NCBI GenBank assembly: GCA_963715285.1
Contig: CAVQRU010000002.1
Span: 186,001 to 250,000 of the forward strand
Source of the DNA: Sva-07 sp963715285
GTDB taxonomy: Bacteria; Actinomycetota; Acidimicrobiia; Acidimicrobiales; Ilumatobacteraceae
Direction of reading: 5' to 3'
Length of the DNA: 64,000 nucleotides
The first letter of the stretch is position 1. Each line of letters opens with the position of its first letter. Made by a program: the position numbers and the translations under genes. This document shows positions 17,571 to 25,755 of this stretch, piece by piece. The notes below the pieces were generated by a model that was not told the DNA's origin, made no database searches, and was given only the letters and a program-made list of their open reading frames with translations.

Positions 17571-18488
17571 ATGCTGCCGATCGAGGTCGAGGAGTTCCTC
17601 TCGTGGATGGTCGCCGAGAAGGGGCGGGCGCCGAACACCGTTGCGGCCTACCGCCGTGACCTGACCGCGTACTGCGAGTGGCTCGCCGGACGGGGCGTCG
17701 GCGTACTCGACGTCGACCACACCCAACTCGTCGAGTTCGTCGGTGAGCGCCGGGCGAGCGGTGCAGCCACGTCGTCGATCGCGCGGCAGCTCGCGGCGAT
17801 CAGGATGCTGCACCGGCACCTGTCGATCGAGGGGGAGCGACGCGACGACCCAGCGGCGGATCTCGAAGGCGTGCGCGTTCCTGCCGGGATCCCGAAGCCG
17901 CTGACCGAAGCCCAGGTGACGAGCCTGATCGATGCTGTCGTCGTCACCGAGCCGATCCATCGACGCGACCTCGCACTGATCGAGTTGCTCTACGCGACCG
18001 GCGCCCGGATCTCCGAGGCGGTCGGACTCTCGATCGGGGAGGTCGACCTCGACGCACGCCTCGTCCGGCTCTACGGCAAGGGATCGAAGGAACGCATCGT
18101 GCCCTTCGGGTCGACCGCTGCCGCTGCGCTCGACGACTGGTTCTCGCCGAGTGGGCGGGCGCGGATGGTGCCCGACCGCTGGCGACGTCGTGACGACGCC
18201 GAGGCGGTGTTCCTCAACACCCGCGGCGGCCGCCTGACGCGTCAGGCGGCCTGGCTGGTGATCAGGAAGTACGGCACACGCGCCGGCATCGGTGATCAAC
18301 TGTCACCGCACGTGCTCCGGCACTCGTGCGCGACCCACCTGCTCGACCACGGCGCCGACCTGCGCGTGGTCCAGGAGATGCTGGGGCACGCGTCGATCTC
18401 GACGACCCAGATCTACACCAAGGTGAGCCAGGAACGACTCTGGGACGTGTACCGATCGGCCCATCCCCGGGCCACACTGACGCGGTGA
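17571..18488 (+). CDS. xerD: Tyrosine recombinase XerD
   Basis: Site-specific recombinase that resolves chromosome dimers at dif. The N-terminal SAM-like core-binding domain (about 1-95) is followed by the catalytic domain with all key residues: Arg in TGARISEAVGL, Lys in GKGSKERIVPF, HxxR in HVLRHSCATHLL, His in LGHASIS and the nucleophile Tyr in TQIYTKV. 305 residues. Assignment to XerD rather than XerC rests on the pyrG-NUDIX-xerD neighbourhood. Confidence 0.93.
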   Translation: MLPIEVEEFLSWMVAEKGRAPNTVAAYRRDLTAYCEWLAGRGVGVLDVDHTQLVEFVGERRASGAATSSIARQLAAIRMLHRHLSIEGERRDDPAADLEGVRVPAGIPKPLTEAQVTSLIDAVVVTEPIHRRDLALIELLYATGARISEAVGLSIGEVDLDARLVRLYGKGSKERIVPFGSTAAAALDDWFSPSGRARMVPDRWRRRDDAEAVFLNTRGGRLTRQAAWLVIRKYGTRAGIGDQLSPHVLRHSCATHLLDHGADLRVVQEMLGHASISTTQIYTKVSQERLWDVYRSAHPRATLTR

Positions 18489-18958
18489 GCGACATCGATC
18501 AGGGCCATTCCAATCCGCTCGTCAAGGGCTGGCACCTTGCGGCGCGTTTCGTGACGTCGCTGCCCCCCACGCCGCCCTCGGTCGACGACGAGGTGTGGGT
18601 GGAGGACCATCTCCTCGCTGGTGAGCGTGCGCTCTGGGTGCAGTTGTCGAACCAGGACCGTCGCCACAGTGCCGCCGTTGCGCGCCGGTTCGTCGAGGCT
18701 CGACCGGACGCGACGCGAGCGGAGATCGCCGGTGCGATCCTGCACGACGTCGGCAAGATCGAGTGCGGGCTCGGGACGTTCAGGCGGGTGATCGCCACGC
18801 TCGTGGGTCCACGTACGGCGTCGTTCCGGGCGTACCACGATCACGAGGCGATCGGCGCCGCGATGGCCCAGTCGGCGGGCTCGACTCCCGCCACGGTCGA
18901 CCTGATCGCCCAGCGCGGCCCGGCCTTCGCTGCGCTGAATCGTTCGGACCACGCCTGA
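18485..18958 (+). CDS. HD-domain protein
   Basis: Small (157 aa) metal-dependent phosphohydrolase-like protein of the HD superfamily. Candidate metal ligands are His in RRHSAAVARR, the HD pair in AILHDVGKIE and His/Asp in YHDHEAIGAAM. The GTG start overlaps the xerD stop by 4 nt (GTGA), so the two are translationally coupled. An upstream open frame inside xerD is not real. Substrate is unknown. Confidence 0.75.
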   Translation: MSDIDQGHSNPLVKGWHLAARFVTSLPPTPPSVDDEVWVEDHLLAGERALWVQLSNQDRRHSAAVARRFVEARPDATRAEIAGAILHDVGKIECGLGTFRRVIATLVGPRTASFRAYHDHEAIGAAMAQSAGSTPATVDLIAQRGPAFAALNRSDHA

Positions 18959-18982
18959 GCGGGAGCGAACCGCTCGATCGTT

Positions 18983-19007
18983 GGTTGACATATGGTTGCG
19001 GTTGACA
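18983..19007 (+). promoter_or_regulatory. Direct repeats GGTTGACA, candidate antitoxin operator
   Basis: GGTTGACA occurs at 18983-18990 and again at 19000-19007, with another GGTTG at 18994-18998. They lie directly upstream of the toxin-antitoxin start and are placed where an autoregulating Xre antitoxin would bind. TTGACA within them could also serve as -35 elements. Confidence 0.4.
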
Positions 19008-19018
19008 GCCGGTGGCGC

Positions 19019-19024
19019 TACGGT
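19019..19024 (+). promoter_or_regulatory. -10 box TACGGT, leaderless start of antitoxin
   Basis: TACGGT ends 6 nt before ATG 19031, supporting that start over the ATG at 18992. Confidence 0.4.
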
Positions 19025-19030
19025 GTCGGC

Positions 19031-19456
19031 ATGTCGATCGTCGAGTCGATGGCCAACGAGGTCGTGTTGCGCAGTGGGGGTGACGCCGACGTGCTTCGCC
19101 GCATCATCGATCGGCTCGACCACCAGCTCAACGCGAGCCCGCTCCAGCGCACCGTGCGGCTGTGGGACCTCTCCGCCACCCAGCTCGGAACGATGTTCGG
19201 GATCAGCCGGCAGGCGGCATCCAAATGGCTGGCCGAGGGCGCCCCGGCGAGCCGTCGGGACCAGGTCGCGCTGCTGGGCCAGGCGACCGACCTGCTCGAT
19301 CAGTGGGTGAAGCGCGAGCGCATCCCTGCGGTGGTCAGGCGTCCGGTCGACTCGCTCGGCGGGCGGACCCGACTCGACGTGGCCTTGGCCGGAGAGTTCG
19401 AGATCCTGCGCGACGAGTTGTACGACACGTTCGACCTCACCCGCATCGCGCCGTGA
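19031..19456 (+). CDS. Xre-type antitoxin of a RES/Xre toxin-antitoxin pair
   Basis: A 141-residue helix-turn-helix protein. The HTH is clear (WDLSATQLGTMFGISRQAASKWLAEG). It is followed by a helical region as in MbcA/ParS-Xre antitoxins, which block the toxin's active site with the C-terminus. Start ATG 19031 is chosen because of the -10 box 6 nt upstream; ATG 18992 would include operator-like repeats in coding sequence. The stop codon overlaps the GTG of the RES toxin gene, the usual antitoxin-first arrangement. Confidence 0.75.
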   Translation: MSIVESMANEVVLRSGGDADVLRRIIDRLDHQLNASPLQRTVRLWDLSATQLGTMFGISRQAASKWLAEGAPASRRDQVALLGQATDLLDQWVKRERIPAVVRRPVDSLGGRTRLDVALAGEFEILRDELYDTFDLTRIAP

Positions 19457-20007
19457 TCGACATCCAGGTGCCCGATGGGCACGTCTGGTTGCGCATCACG
19501 CGACCGCACTTCGCCGATCCGTTCGACCCGACCTTCGCCCAGCGCCACGGTGGACGGTGGAATCCACCGGAATCCTGGCCGACCCTGTACCTCAACGAAG
19601 ACCTGGCCACGGTGCACGCCCAGGTGCGACATCTCTTCGCCGGACGCGGGGTCGAACCCGACGATCTCGACGACGACGCCCCGATCCGCCTCGCCGCGGC
19701 AACGTTGCCGGGCCGGCAACGTGTCGCCGACGTCGTGTCGGCGGGTGGCGTCGCAGCGGTGGGTCTGCCGACGCCCTACCCACTGGACGACCACGGTCGG
19801 GCCGTCGATCACCAGGTGACGCAGGCGATCGGTGTCCGGGTCCACGCGGCCGGGCTTCGTGGCGTGTGGTGTCGCTCGGCGTCGGGCGCCGGGCGTGAAG
19901 TGGCCTGGTTCCCCGCGGCGCGATCCTCGGCACGCCCGGTGTGGCCGCAGCCACTCGGTTTCGGTGCCTGGCGCCATGCCGTCTCCCTCGACCAGCTCGT
20001 CGGGTGA
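19453..20007 (+). CDS. RES-domain toxin (MbcT-like)
   Basis: RES-domain protein of 184 residues; family members such as MbcT degrade NAD+ by phosphorolysis or hydrolysis and stop growth. Support is the hallmark RITRP..FD..GGRWNPP (about residues 14-39) and TLYLNEDLATVHAQV. Aligned to the family, Tyr46 matches the conserved active-site Tyr, but the Glu expected 11 residues later is Gln57. This may lower or change activity. A Ser in CRSASGAGREVAWFP may match the conserved C-terminal Ser. It is coupled to the Xre antitoxin by a 4-nt overlap and ends 6 nt from convergent trpS. Confidence 0.8.
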   Translation: MIDIQVPDGHVWLRITRPHFADPFDPTFAQRHGGRWNPPESWPTLYLNEDLATVHAQVRHLFAGRGVEPDDLDDDAPIRLAAATLPGRQRVADVVSAGGVAAVGLPTPYPLDDHGRAVDHQVTQAIGVRVHAAGLRGVWCRSASGAGREVAWFPAARSSARPVWPQPLGFGAWRHAVSLDQLVG

Positions 20008-20013
20008 GCAGGG

Positions 20014-21033
20014 TCAGGCGGGCAGCAGGCCGATGTGGTCGCGGGCGCGATCGAGGGTGGTTGCGGCCACCGTGCGCGCCTTGTCGGCGCCGACCCGCAG
20101 GAGCCGTGCGAGTTCGCCCGGGTCGTCCATCAGCTCGTGATACCGGGCGCGGATCGGGTCGAGCGCCGCGAGGACGGCCTCGCCGGTGTCGACCTTGAGG
20201 CGGCCGTACTGCTCGTACTCCTCGGCGACGGCCTGCGGTGTCCGGCCCGTGACCGCCGCGTTGATCTCCAGCAGGTTCGCCACGCCCGGCTTCTCGGCGC
20301 GGTCGTAACGAACCGCATCGGGCCCGGTGTCGGAGTCGGTGACCGCCCGCTTGAACTTCTTCATCACGACGCTGGGCTCGTCGATCAGATAGACGCACCC
20401 GGAGTCGGACGCATCGGACTTCGACATCTTCGACGTCGGGTCCTGCAGGCTCATCACCCGTGCCCCGAGCGCCGGCGTGACCGCTTCGGGGACCACGAAC
20501 GTCTCGCCGAAGCGATGATTGAAGCGGATCGCCGCGTCCCGCGTGATCTCGACGTGCTGACGCTGGTCGTCACCGACGGGGACCTCGTTCGCGTCGTACA
20601 GCAGGATGTCGCCGGCCTGCAGTGCGGGATAGGTGAACAGGCCGGCCGAGATGAACTGACCCTCTCGCTTGGAGGACTTGTCCTTGAACTGCGTCATGCG
20701 GGACAGCTCGCCGTAGCTGATCGTGCACTCCATGATCCAGCCGAGCTGGTTGTGCTCGGGGACGTGGCTCTGGACGAAGACGGTGGCGACGTCGGGGTCG
20801 AGACCGATGGCGAAGAACATCGCCGCGAGCTCCACGGTCAACTCGCCGATCACGCCGGGCTCGTCGATCACGGTCAACGCATGGAGGTCGACGATGCCGT
20901 GGAACGCGTCGCATTCGTGCTGTCCGGACACCCAGTTCCGCAGGGCACCGAGGTAGCTGCCGAGGTGCACGTCGCCGGTCGGCTGCATGCACGACAGCAC
21001 ACGTGTCGTCGAGTGGCTGGGTGGGTTCGTCAC
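20014..21033 (-). CDS. trpS: Tryptophan-tRNA ligase
   Basis: Class I synthetase charging tRNA-Trp; 339 residues, normal length. The HIGH-type motif is in SCMQPTGDVHLGSYLGALRN and the KMSKS motif is exact (SKMSKSDASD). The start is GTG 21033, next to a -10-like box. It is a single gene convergent with the RES toxin and divergent from scpA. Confidence 0.96.
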   Translation of the reverse strand: MTNPPSHSTTRVLSCMQPTGDVHLGSYLGALRNWVSGQHECDAFHGIVDLHALTVIDEPGVIGELTVELAAMFFAIGLDPDVATVFVQSHVPEHNQLGWIMECTISYGELSRMTQFKDKSSKREGQFISAGLFTYPALQAGDILLYDANEVPVGDDQRQHVEITRDAAIRFNHRFGETFVVPEAVTPALGARVMSLQDPTSKMSKSDASDSGCVYLIDEPSVVMKKFKRAVTDSDTGPDAVRYDRAEKPGVANLLEINAAVTGRTPQAVAEEYEQYGRLKVDTGEAVLAALDPIRARYHELMDDPGELARLLRVGADKARTVAATTLDRARDHIGLLPA

Positions 21034-21041
21034 GGGCGCCG

Positions 21042-21047
21042 ACGATA
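21042..21047 (-). promoter_or_regulatory. -10 box TATCGT, leaderless start of trpS
   Basis: On the minus strand TATCGT ends 8 nt before the GTG at 21033. Confidence 0.4.
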
Positions 21048-21072
21048 CCCGTTCGCACCACCCGCGCTCCGG

Positions 21073-21078
21073 TAGCTT
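21073..21078 (+). promoter_or_regulatory. -10 box TAGCTT, leaderless start of scpA
   Basis: TAGCTT ends 8 nt before ATG 21087, which supports this start over earlier in-frame codons. Confidence 0.45.
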
Positions 21079-21086
21079 GGGCGTTG

Positions 21087-21890
21087 ATGTCCTTCGACGC
21101 AGCCAGAACCGACTCGGGCACCGTGGTCTCCACCCCGGTGTACGAGGGGCCGTTCGACATGCTCCTGCAGCTGATCCTGCGTGAACAGGTCGACATCTAC
21201 GAGGTGAACCTGTCGAACATCGTCGACGCGTACCTCACCGAGATCGAGCGGATGCAGTTCCTCGACCTCGACGTGGCGACCGGGTTCCTGCTGATCGCCG
21301 CGACGCTGGTGGAGCTCAAGGCCCGCCGCCTGCTGCCCAACCCCTCCGACATCGATCTCGACGACGAACTCGCGCTCTGGGAGGAGCGCGACATGCTGCT
21401 CGCCCGGCTGCTCGAGGCCAAGACCTTCAAGGACGTCGCTCAGATCTTCGCCCGACTCGCCGACGACGCCGACCTGTCGTTCCCGCGAGTCGTGGGGCCG
21501 GACGATCGTTTCGCCGACGTCGTCCCGGACATGCTGGAGGGCACGACCGTCACCAGCCTGCGCAACGCTGCCATCCGGGCGCTGACACCCAAGCCGGTGC
21601 CCGTCGTCGACCTCTACCACGTCAACCCGATCACGACCACGGTCGCCGATGCTGTCGCCGAGCTGCTCGACGAGTTGCCCCGAGCGGGCCGGATCACGTT
21701 CCGCCGGCTCACCGCGGACTTCGCCGACCGCATCGAGGTGATCATCCGGTTCCTCGCGGTGCTGGAGCTGTACAAGCAGGGTGCCGTCGAACTCGACCAG
21801 CCCGAGCGTTTCGGCGACATCGAGGTGTCGTGGACCGCCGACGAGAGCTTCGACACGGCGTCGATCCTCGTCGACGCATACGAGGGCTGA
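21087..21890 (+). CDS. scpA: Segregation and condensation protein A
   Basis: Kleisin subunit of the SMC-ScpAB condensin, linking SMC heads during chromosome compaction. Recognised by VYEGPFDMLLQLILREQVDIYEVNL at the N-terminus, the ATLVELKARRLLP helix and the winged-helix C-terminus (ELYKQGAVELDQPERFGDIEV). 267 residues from ATG 21087. It is followed by scpB after 5 nt and then rluB, the standard operon. Confidence 0.94.
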   Translation: MSFDAARTDSGTVVSTPVYEGPFDMLLQLILREQVDIYEVNLSNIVDAYLTEIERMQFLDLDVATGFLLIAATLVELKARRLLPNPSDIDLDDELALWEERDMLLARLLEAKTFKDVAQIFARLADDADLSFPRVVGPDDRFADVVPDMLEGTTVTSLRNAAIRALTPKPVPVVDLYHVNPITTTVADAVAELLDELPRAGRITFRRLTADFADRIEVIIRFLAVLELYKQGAVELDQPERFGDIEVSWTADESFDTASILVDAYEG

Positions 21891-21895
21891 GCACG

Positions 21896-22573
21896 ATGTC
21901 CGACGAGTTGTCCGACCCGAGCGAACCGGCCGACGAGCGCGTCGTCGAGTACAAGCGGGCGATCGAGTCGATCGTGCTCGTCGCCCACGATCCGGTCCCC
22001 GCCGAGCTGCTCGCACAGCTCCTCGAGGAACCGACGCTGATGGTCGAGCAGTGGTGCGAGGAGCTGGCGACGTCGTATGTCGCGTCGGGACACGGGTTCG
22101 AACTCGTCCACATCGCCGGGGGATGGCGCTTCCAGACCGCGAACGATCTGACGCCCTACGTCGAACGGTTCCTGCTGCACGACCAGCGGGCCCGGCTGTC
22201 CGGTGCCGCGCTCGAAACGCTGGCGATCATCGCCTACAAGCAGCCGATCTCGCGCGGTCAGATCGCCTCGATCCGCGGTGTCGATCCCGACGGCGTGATC
22301 CGCACGCTCCAGGCTCGCGGCTACATCGACGAGATCGGGCGCGACGAGGGTCCTGGCCAGGCGATCCTGTTCGGCACCACCGCCACGTTCCTGGAGAAGC
22401 TCGGCCTCGCAACGATCGACGACCTGCCCCCGATCGCCGAGTTCATACCGAGCGCCGAGGTGGTCGAGGCGTTGGAGACCGGGCTGCGCGTCACTCCGGT
22501 GATCGAGGTGTCGACGAGCGACGGAACCGGTTCGAGGCAGTCATCGGCGCCGGAACCGACTGCAGACCCGTGA
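21896..22573 (+). CDS. scpB: Segregation and condensation protein B
   Basis: Winged-helix partner of ScpA (225 aa). Typical segments are IVLVAHDPVPAELLAQLL, GFELVHIAGGWRFQT and LSGAALETLAIIAYKQPISRGQIASIRGV. The C-terminus has a 40-residue Ser/Thr-rich low-complexity tail. The stop codon overlaps the rluB GTG by 4 nt. Confidence 0.94.
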   Translation: MSDELSDPSEPADERVVEYKRAIESIVLVAHDPVPAELLAQLLEEPTLMVEQWCEELATSYVASGHGFELVHIAGGWRFQTANDLTPYVERFLLHDQRARLSGAALETLAIIAYKQPISRGQIASIRGVDPDGVIRTLQARGYIDEIGRDEGPGQAILFGTTATFLEKLGLATIDDLPPIAEFIPSAEVVEALETGLRVTPVIEVSTSDGTGSRQSSAPEPTADP

Positions 22574-23373
22574 CCGATCGCACGCCCGAGCCGCCCCTGT
22601 GGGAGCAGCTGGCCGACGCCAGCGCCGCGTTGCCCCAGGGGGAGCGGCTGCAGAAGGTGTTGGCCGCCACGGGCTACGGCAGCCGCCGAGTGTGCGAGGA
22701 GCTGATCGCAGCCGGGCGGGTCACCGTGAACGGGGAGGTGGCCATCCTCGGGCGGCGCGTCGACACCGACACCGACGCCGTCGAAGTCGACGGAGCTCCG
22801 ATCGGTGTACGCCCTGGGCTCGTCTACTACCTGCTCAACAAGCCCATCGGGGTGATCACCACCGCCCGTGACACGCACGGACGTCCCACCGTGCTCGAAC
22901 TCGTGCCGGACACGCCGCGCGTGTTCTCGGTGGGGCGTCTCGACGTCGACACCGAGGGGTTGCTGTTGCTGACCAACGACGGCCAGCTCGCCAACCGGAT
23001 CGCCCATCCGTCGCACGGGATCGAGAAGGAATACCTGGTGGAGGTCGACGGGGGGCCGGTGTCGGCCGGAGCACTGCGAGCGCTGCGTGACGGTGTCGCA
23101 CTCGATGACGGGCCGACCGCTCCGGCCCGGGTCTCACAGCCCGATCCCGGGGTGTTGCGGCTCGTGATCCACGAGGGTCGCAACCGGCAGGTCCGGCGGA
23201 TGTGCGAGGCCGTGGGACATCCCGTTCGGCGCCTCGTGCGCACACGCGTCGGACCGATCAGTGATCGTAACCTCCGGCCGGGATCGTGGCGTGAACTGAC
23301 CACCGACGAATGGCGGGCCCTGACGGAGGCCGTCGCCGACGCGTCCGACAGTACGATCGGTCCACGTGAGTGA
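22570..23373 (+). CDS. rluB: RsuA/RluB-family pseudouridine synthase
   Basis: rRNA pseudouridine synthase, probably modifying 23S rRNA. After a 25-residue leader comes an S4 domain (RLQKVLAATGYGSRRVCEELI), then the catalytic GRLDVDTEGLLLLTNDGQL with the active-site Asp, and the C-terminal VIHEGRNRQVRRMCEAVGHPV. 267 residues from GTG 22570, which overlaps the scpB stop. Placement after scpAB is widely conserved. Confidence 0.93.
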   Translation: MTDRTPEPPLWEQLADASAALPQGERLQKVLAATGYGSRRVCEELIAAGRVTVNGEVAILGRRVDTDTDAVEVDGAPIGVRPGLVYYLLNKPIGVITTARDTHGRPTVLELVPDTPRVFSVGRLDVDTEGLLLLTNDGQLANRIAHPSHGIEKEYLVEVDGGPVSAGALRALRDGVALDDGPTAPARVSQPDPGVLRLVIHEGRNRQVRRMCEAVGHPVRRLVRTRVGPISDRNLRPGSWRELTTDEWRALTEAVADASDSTIGPRE

Positions 23374-24454
23374 CGACCCTGCTGGATCGGCGACGCGAGT
23401 GCGTCGAGCGAACGTCATCGGCCTCGGCCTGATCGGGGGATCGGTCGCGCTCGGATTGCGGGCGTCGGGCTGGCACGTCACCGGTGACGACACCGACCGT
23501 ACGACTGCCGACGCTGCGATCGAACGCCACGTGGTCGACGCGCTCGGCCTCGACCCGTCAGCCGACATCACCGTCGTCGCCGTGCCCGTCCTCGCCGCTG
23601 CCGATCAGGTGAAGCGAGCACTGGCGGAGACGAGCGGAGCGGTCACCGACGTCGGCAGCGTCAAGGCGGCGATCTGCGCAGCGTGCGACGACCCCCGCTT
23701 CGTCGGCGGACACCCGATGGCCGGTTCGGAGCTCGACGGTCTCGACGGGGCGCAGGCCGACCTGTTCGAAGGCGCCGTCTGGGTGCTCACGCCCACCGCC
23801 GACAGCGACGACGCCGTCTTCGCCACGGTCGCCTCGCTCGCTGGATCGCTCGGCGCCGAGGTCGTCGCACTGTCGCCCGAGCGTCATGACCAACTGGTCG
23901 CCGTGGTCAGCCACGTCCCACACCTCACGGCGGCGACGCTGATGGGCCTCGCCAGCGAGCGGGCCGAGGAACATGCCGCGCTGTTGCGTCTCGCCGCTGG
24001 CGGTTTTCGTGACATGACCAGGGTTGCGAGTGGCCGCCCGGGCATCTGGCTCGACATCTGCGCCGAGAACCGTCCGGCGATCGTCGACGTCCTGGACCGG
24101 CTGATCCTCGGTCTGACCGAGATGCGCGACATCGTCGGCAACGACGACCGCGAGCTGCTGTACGCCCGGCTCACCGCCGCCCGCCAGGCGCGGGTGAACC
24201 TGCCCGCGCGTGTCGTGCATCCGGACGAACTCGCCGAGGTCCGCATCCCGATTCCCGACCGTGCCGGTGCCGCCGCGGAAGTGTTCACGCTCGCCGCCGA
24301 GCTCAGTGTCAACATCGCCAGTTTCGAGGTGGTGCACGTCGCCGAGAGCACCCGCGGTGTGGCAGTCGTCATCGTCGACCGTGCACTGGTCGAGCTGTTC
24401 CGCGGCGGTCTTCTCGCTCGCGGGTTCCGTCCTGCGGTGCAGCCGTTGTCATGA
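23366..24454 (+). CDS. tyrA: Prephenate dehydrogenase with ACT domain
   Basis: Tyrosine pathway enzyme converting prephenate to 4-hydroxyphenylpyruvate (or arogenate to tyrosine). The N-terminal NAD(P)-binding motif is NVIGLGLIGGSVALGLR, and the central GGHPMAGSELDGLDGAQADLFEGA is characteristic. The C-terminal 75 residues form an ACT domain (VRIPIPDRAGAAAEVFTLAAELSVNI), which suggests feedback control by tyrosine. 362 residues; overlaps rluB by 8 nt and aroA by 4 nt. Confidence 0.93.
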   Translation: MSDDPAGSATRVRRANVIGLGLIGGSVALGLRASGWHVTGDDTDRTTADAAIERHVVDALGLDPSADITVVAVPVLAAADQVKRALAETSGAVTDVGSVKAAICAACDDPRFVGGHPMAGSELDGLDGAQADLFEGAVWVLTPTADSDDAVFATVASLAGSLGAEVVALSPERHDQLVAVVSHVPHLTAATLMGLASERAEEHAALLRLAAGGFRDMTRVASGRPGIWLDICAENRPAIVDVLDRLILGLTEMRDIVGNDDRELLYARLTAARQARVNLPARVVHPDELAEVRIPIPDRAGAAAEVFTLAAELSVNIASFEVVHVAESTRGVAVVIVDRALVELFRGGLLARGFRPAVQPLS

Positions 24455-25755
24455 GCGACGACGTCTACCGCGTCCGACGCGCCGACGGACCGGTGATCGC
24501 GGACGTGCGCGTGCCGCCGTCGAAGAGCATCGTCAACCGGGCCCTGATCTGCGCCGCACTCGTCGACGGGACGAGCGAGATCATCGGGGTTGCGCCGGGC
24601 GACGACACCGCATCGATGATCGACTGTCTCCAGCAACTCGGCTGCGGCATCGGTGTCCGGCTCGACGACGGCGAGCGAATCGCCGACGTGATCGGCACCG
24701 GTGGGGCCCTCACTCCCGGGCCGATGACGCTCCATGCCGGCCTGGCCGGGACGACGTCACGGTTCGTGACGGCGCTGGCGGCGCTCGGAACCGGGGAGTA
24801 CACGATCGACGGCGAACCGCCGTTGCGCGGTCGTCCGATGGCGCCCCTGCACAACTCGCTCGCCGCCCTCGGGGCGACCGTCACGCCGGGAGAGACGCCC
24901 GGGCACCTGCCGGTCACCGTTGCCGGACCGCTGCGCCGGGCGGATGCGGTCGTGATGCCGGGTGACGTGTCGAGCCAGTACATCACGGCGATGATGCTGA
25001 TCGCCCCCTACGTTCCCGGAGGCTTGAAGCTGTGGCTGTCGTCGGGCGTCGTGTCGCGGCCGTACCTCGAGATGACCCGGTCGGTGATGCGCGAGTTCGG
25101 CCACGACGATGTCGAACTCCGCGACCGCCACGTGATCGTCGGGCCGGGCGAGTACCTCCCCACCGAATTCCGCGTCGAGCCCGATGCGAGCTCGGCGAGC
25201 TATCCGCTGGCTGCAGCTGCGATGGTCGGCGGCGCGGTGAGCGTTCGAGGTCTCGGCTCGTCGTCGATGCAGGGCGACGCCCGCTTCGTCGACGTCCTCG
25301 CGTCGATGGGGTGCATCATCACCCAAGGCAGCCACGACACCGTCGTCATGCGGCGCCGCGACGTTCCGCTGCGCGGAGTCGAGATCGACATGGCCGACAT
25401 CTCCGATCTCGTCCCGACGGTGGCGGTCGTCGCCACGCAGGCGGTCACGCCCACCCGGATCACGGGGGTCGGGTTCATCCGGGCCAAGGAGAGCGACCGG
25501 CTCGGTGACCTCGCCACCGAACTCCGTCGCACGGGAGCACTCGTCACGGTCGAACCCGACGGGCTGTTGATCGAACCCACCGATCATCTCAGCGGTGCAC
25601 GCCTCGACACCCACCACGATCACCGGCTCGCCATGGCGTTCGGCCTGCTCGGTCTCGTCGTCGACGGCATCGAGATCGTGCAGCCGGCGGTGGTGTCGAA
25701 GAGCTGGCCCGGCTACTGGGACGCGCTGGCGGCGATCCCCGCCCACCTGCTGTGA
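24451..25755 (+). CDS. aroA: 3-phosphoshikimate 1-carboxyvinyltransferase (EPSP synthase)
   Basis: Sixth step of the shikimate pathway, 434 residues. Visible are the N-terminal VPPSKSIVNRALICAAL, LAGTTSRFVTALAAL, the active-site region RGRPMAPLHNSLAALGA, DVSSQYITAMMLIAP and the late IRAKESDRLGDLATELR. These are the standard EPSP synthase blocks. Co-transcribed with tyrA and followed by a HAD gene with a 4-nt overlap. Confidence 0.96.
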   Translation: MSDDVYRVRRADGPVIADVRVPPSKSIVNRALICAALVDGTSEIIGVAPGDDTASMIDCLQQLGCGIGVRLDDGERIADVIGTGGALTPGPMTLHAGLAGTTSRFVTALAALGTGEYTIDGEPPLRGRPMAPLHNSLAALGATVTPGETPGHLPVTVAGPLRRADAVVMPGDVSSQYITAMMLIAPYVPGGLKLWLSSGVVSRPYLEMTRSVMREFGHDDVELRDRHVIVGPGEYLPTEFRVEPDASSASYPLAAAAMVGGAVSVRGLGSSSMQGDARFVDVLASMGCIITQGSHDTVVMRRRDVPLRGVEIDMADISDLVPTVAVVATQAVTPTRITGVGFIRAKESDRLGDLATELRRTGALVTVEPDGLLIEPTDHLSGARLDTHHDHRLAMAFGLLGLVVDGIEIVQPAVVSKSWPGYWDALAAIPAHLL

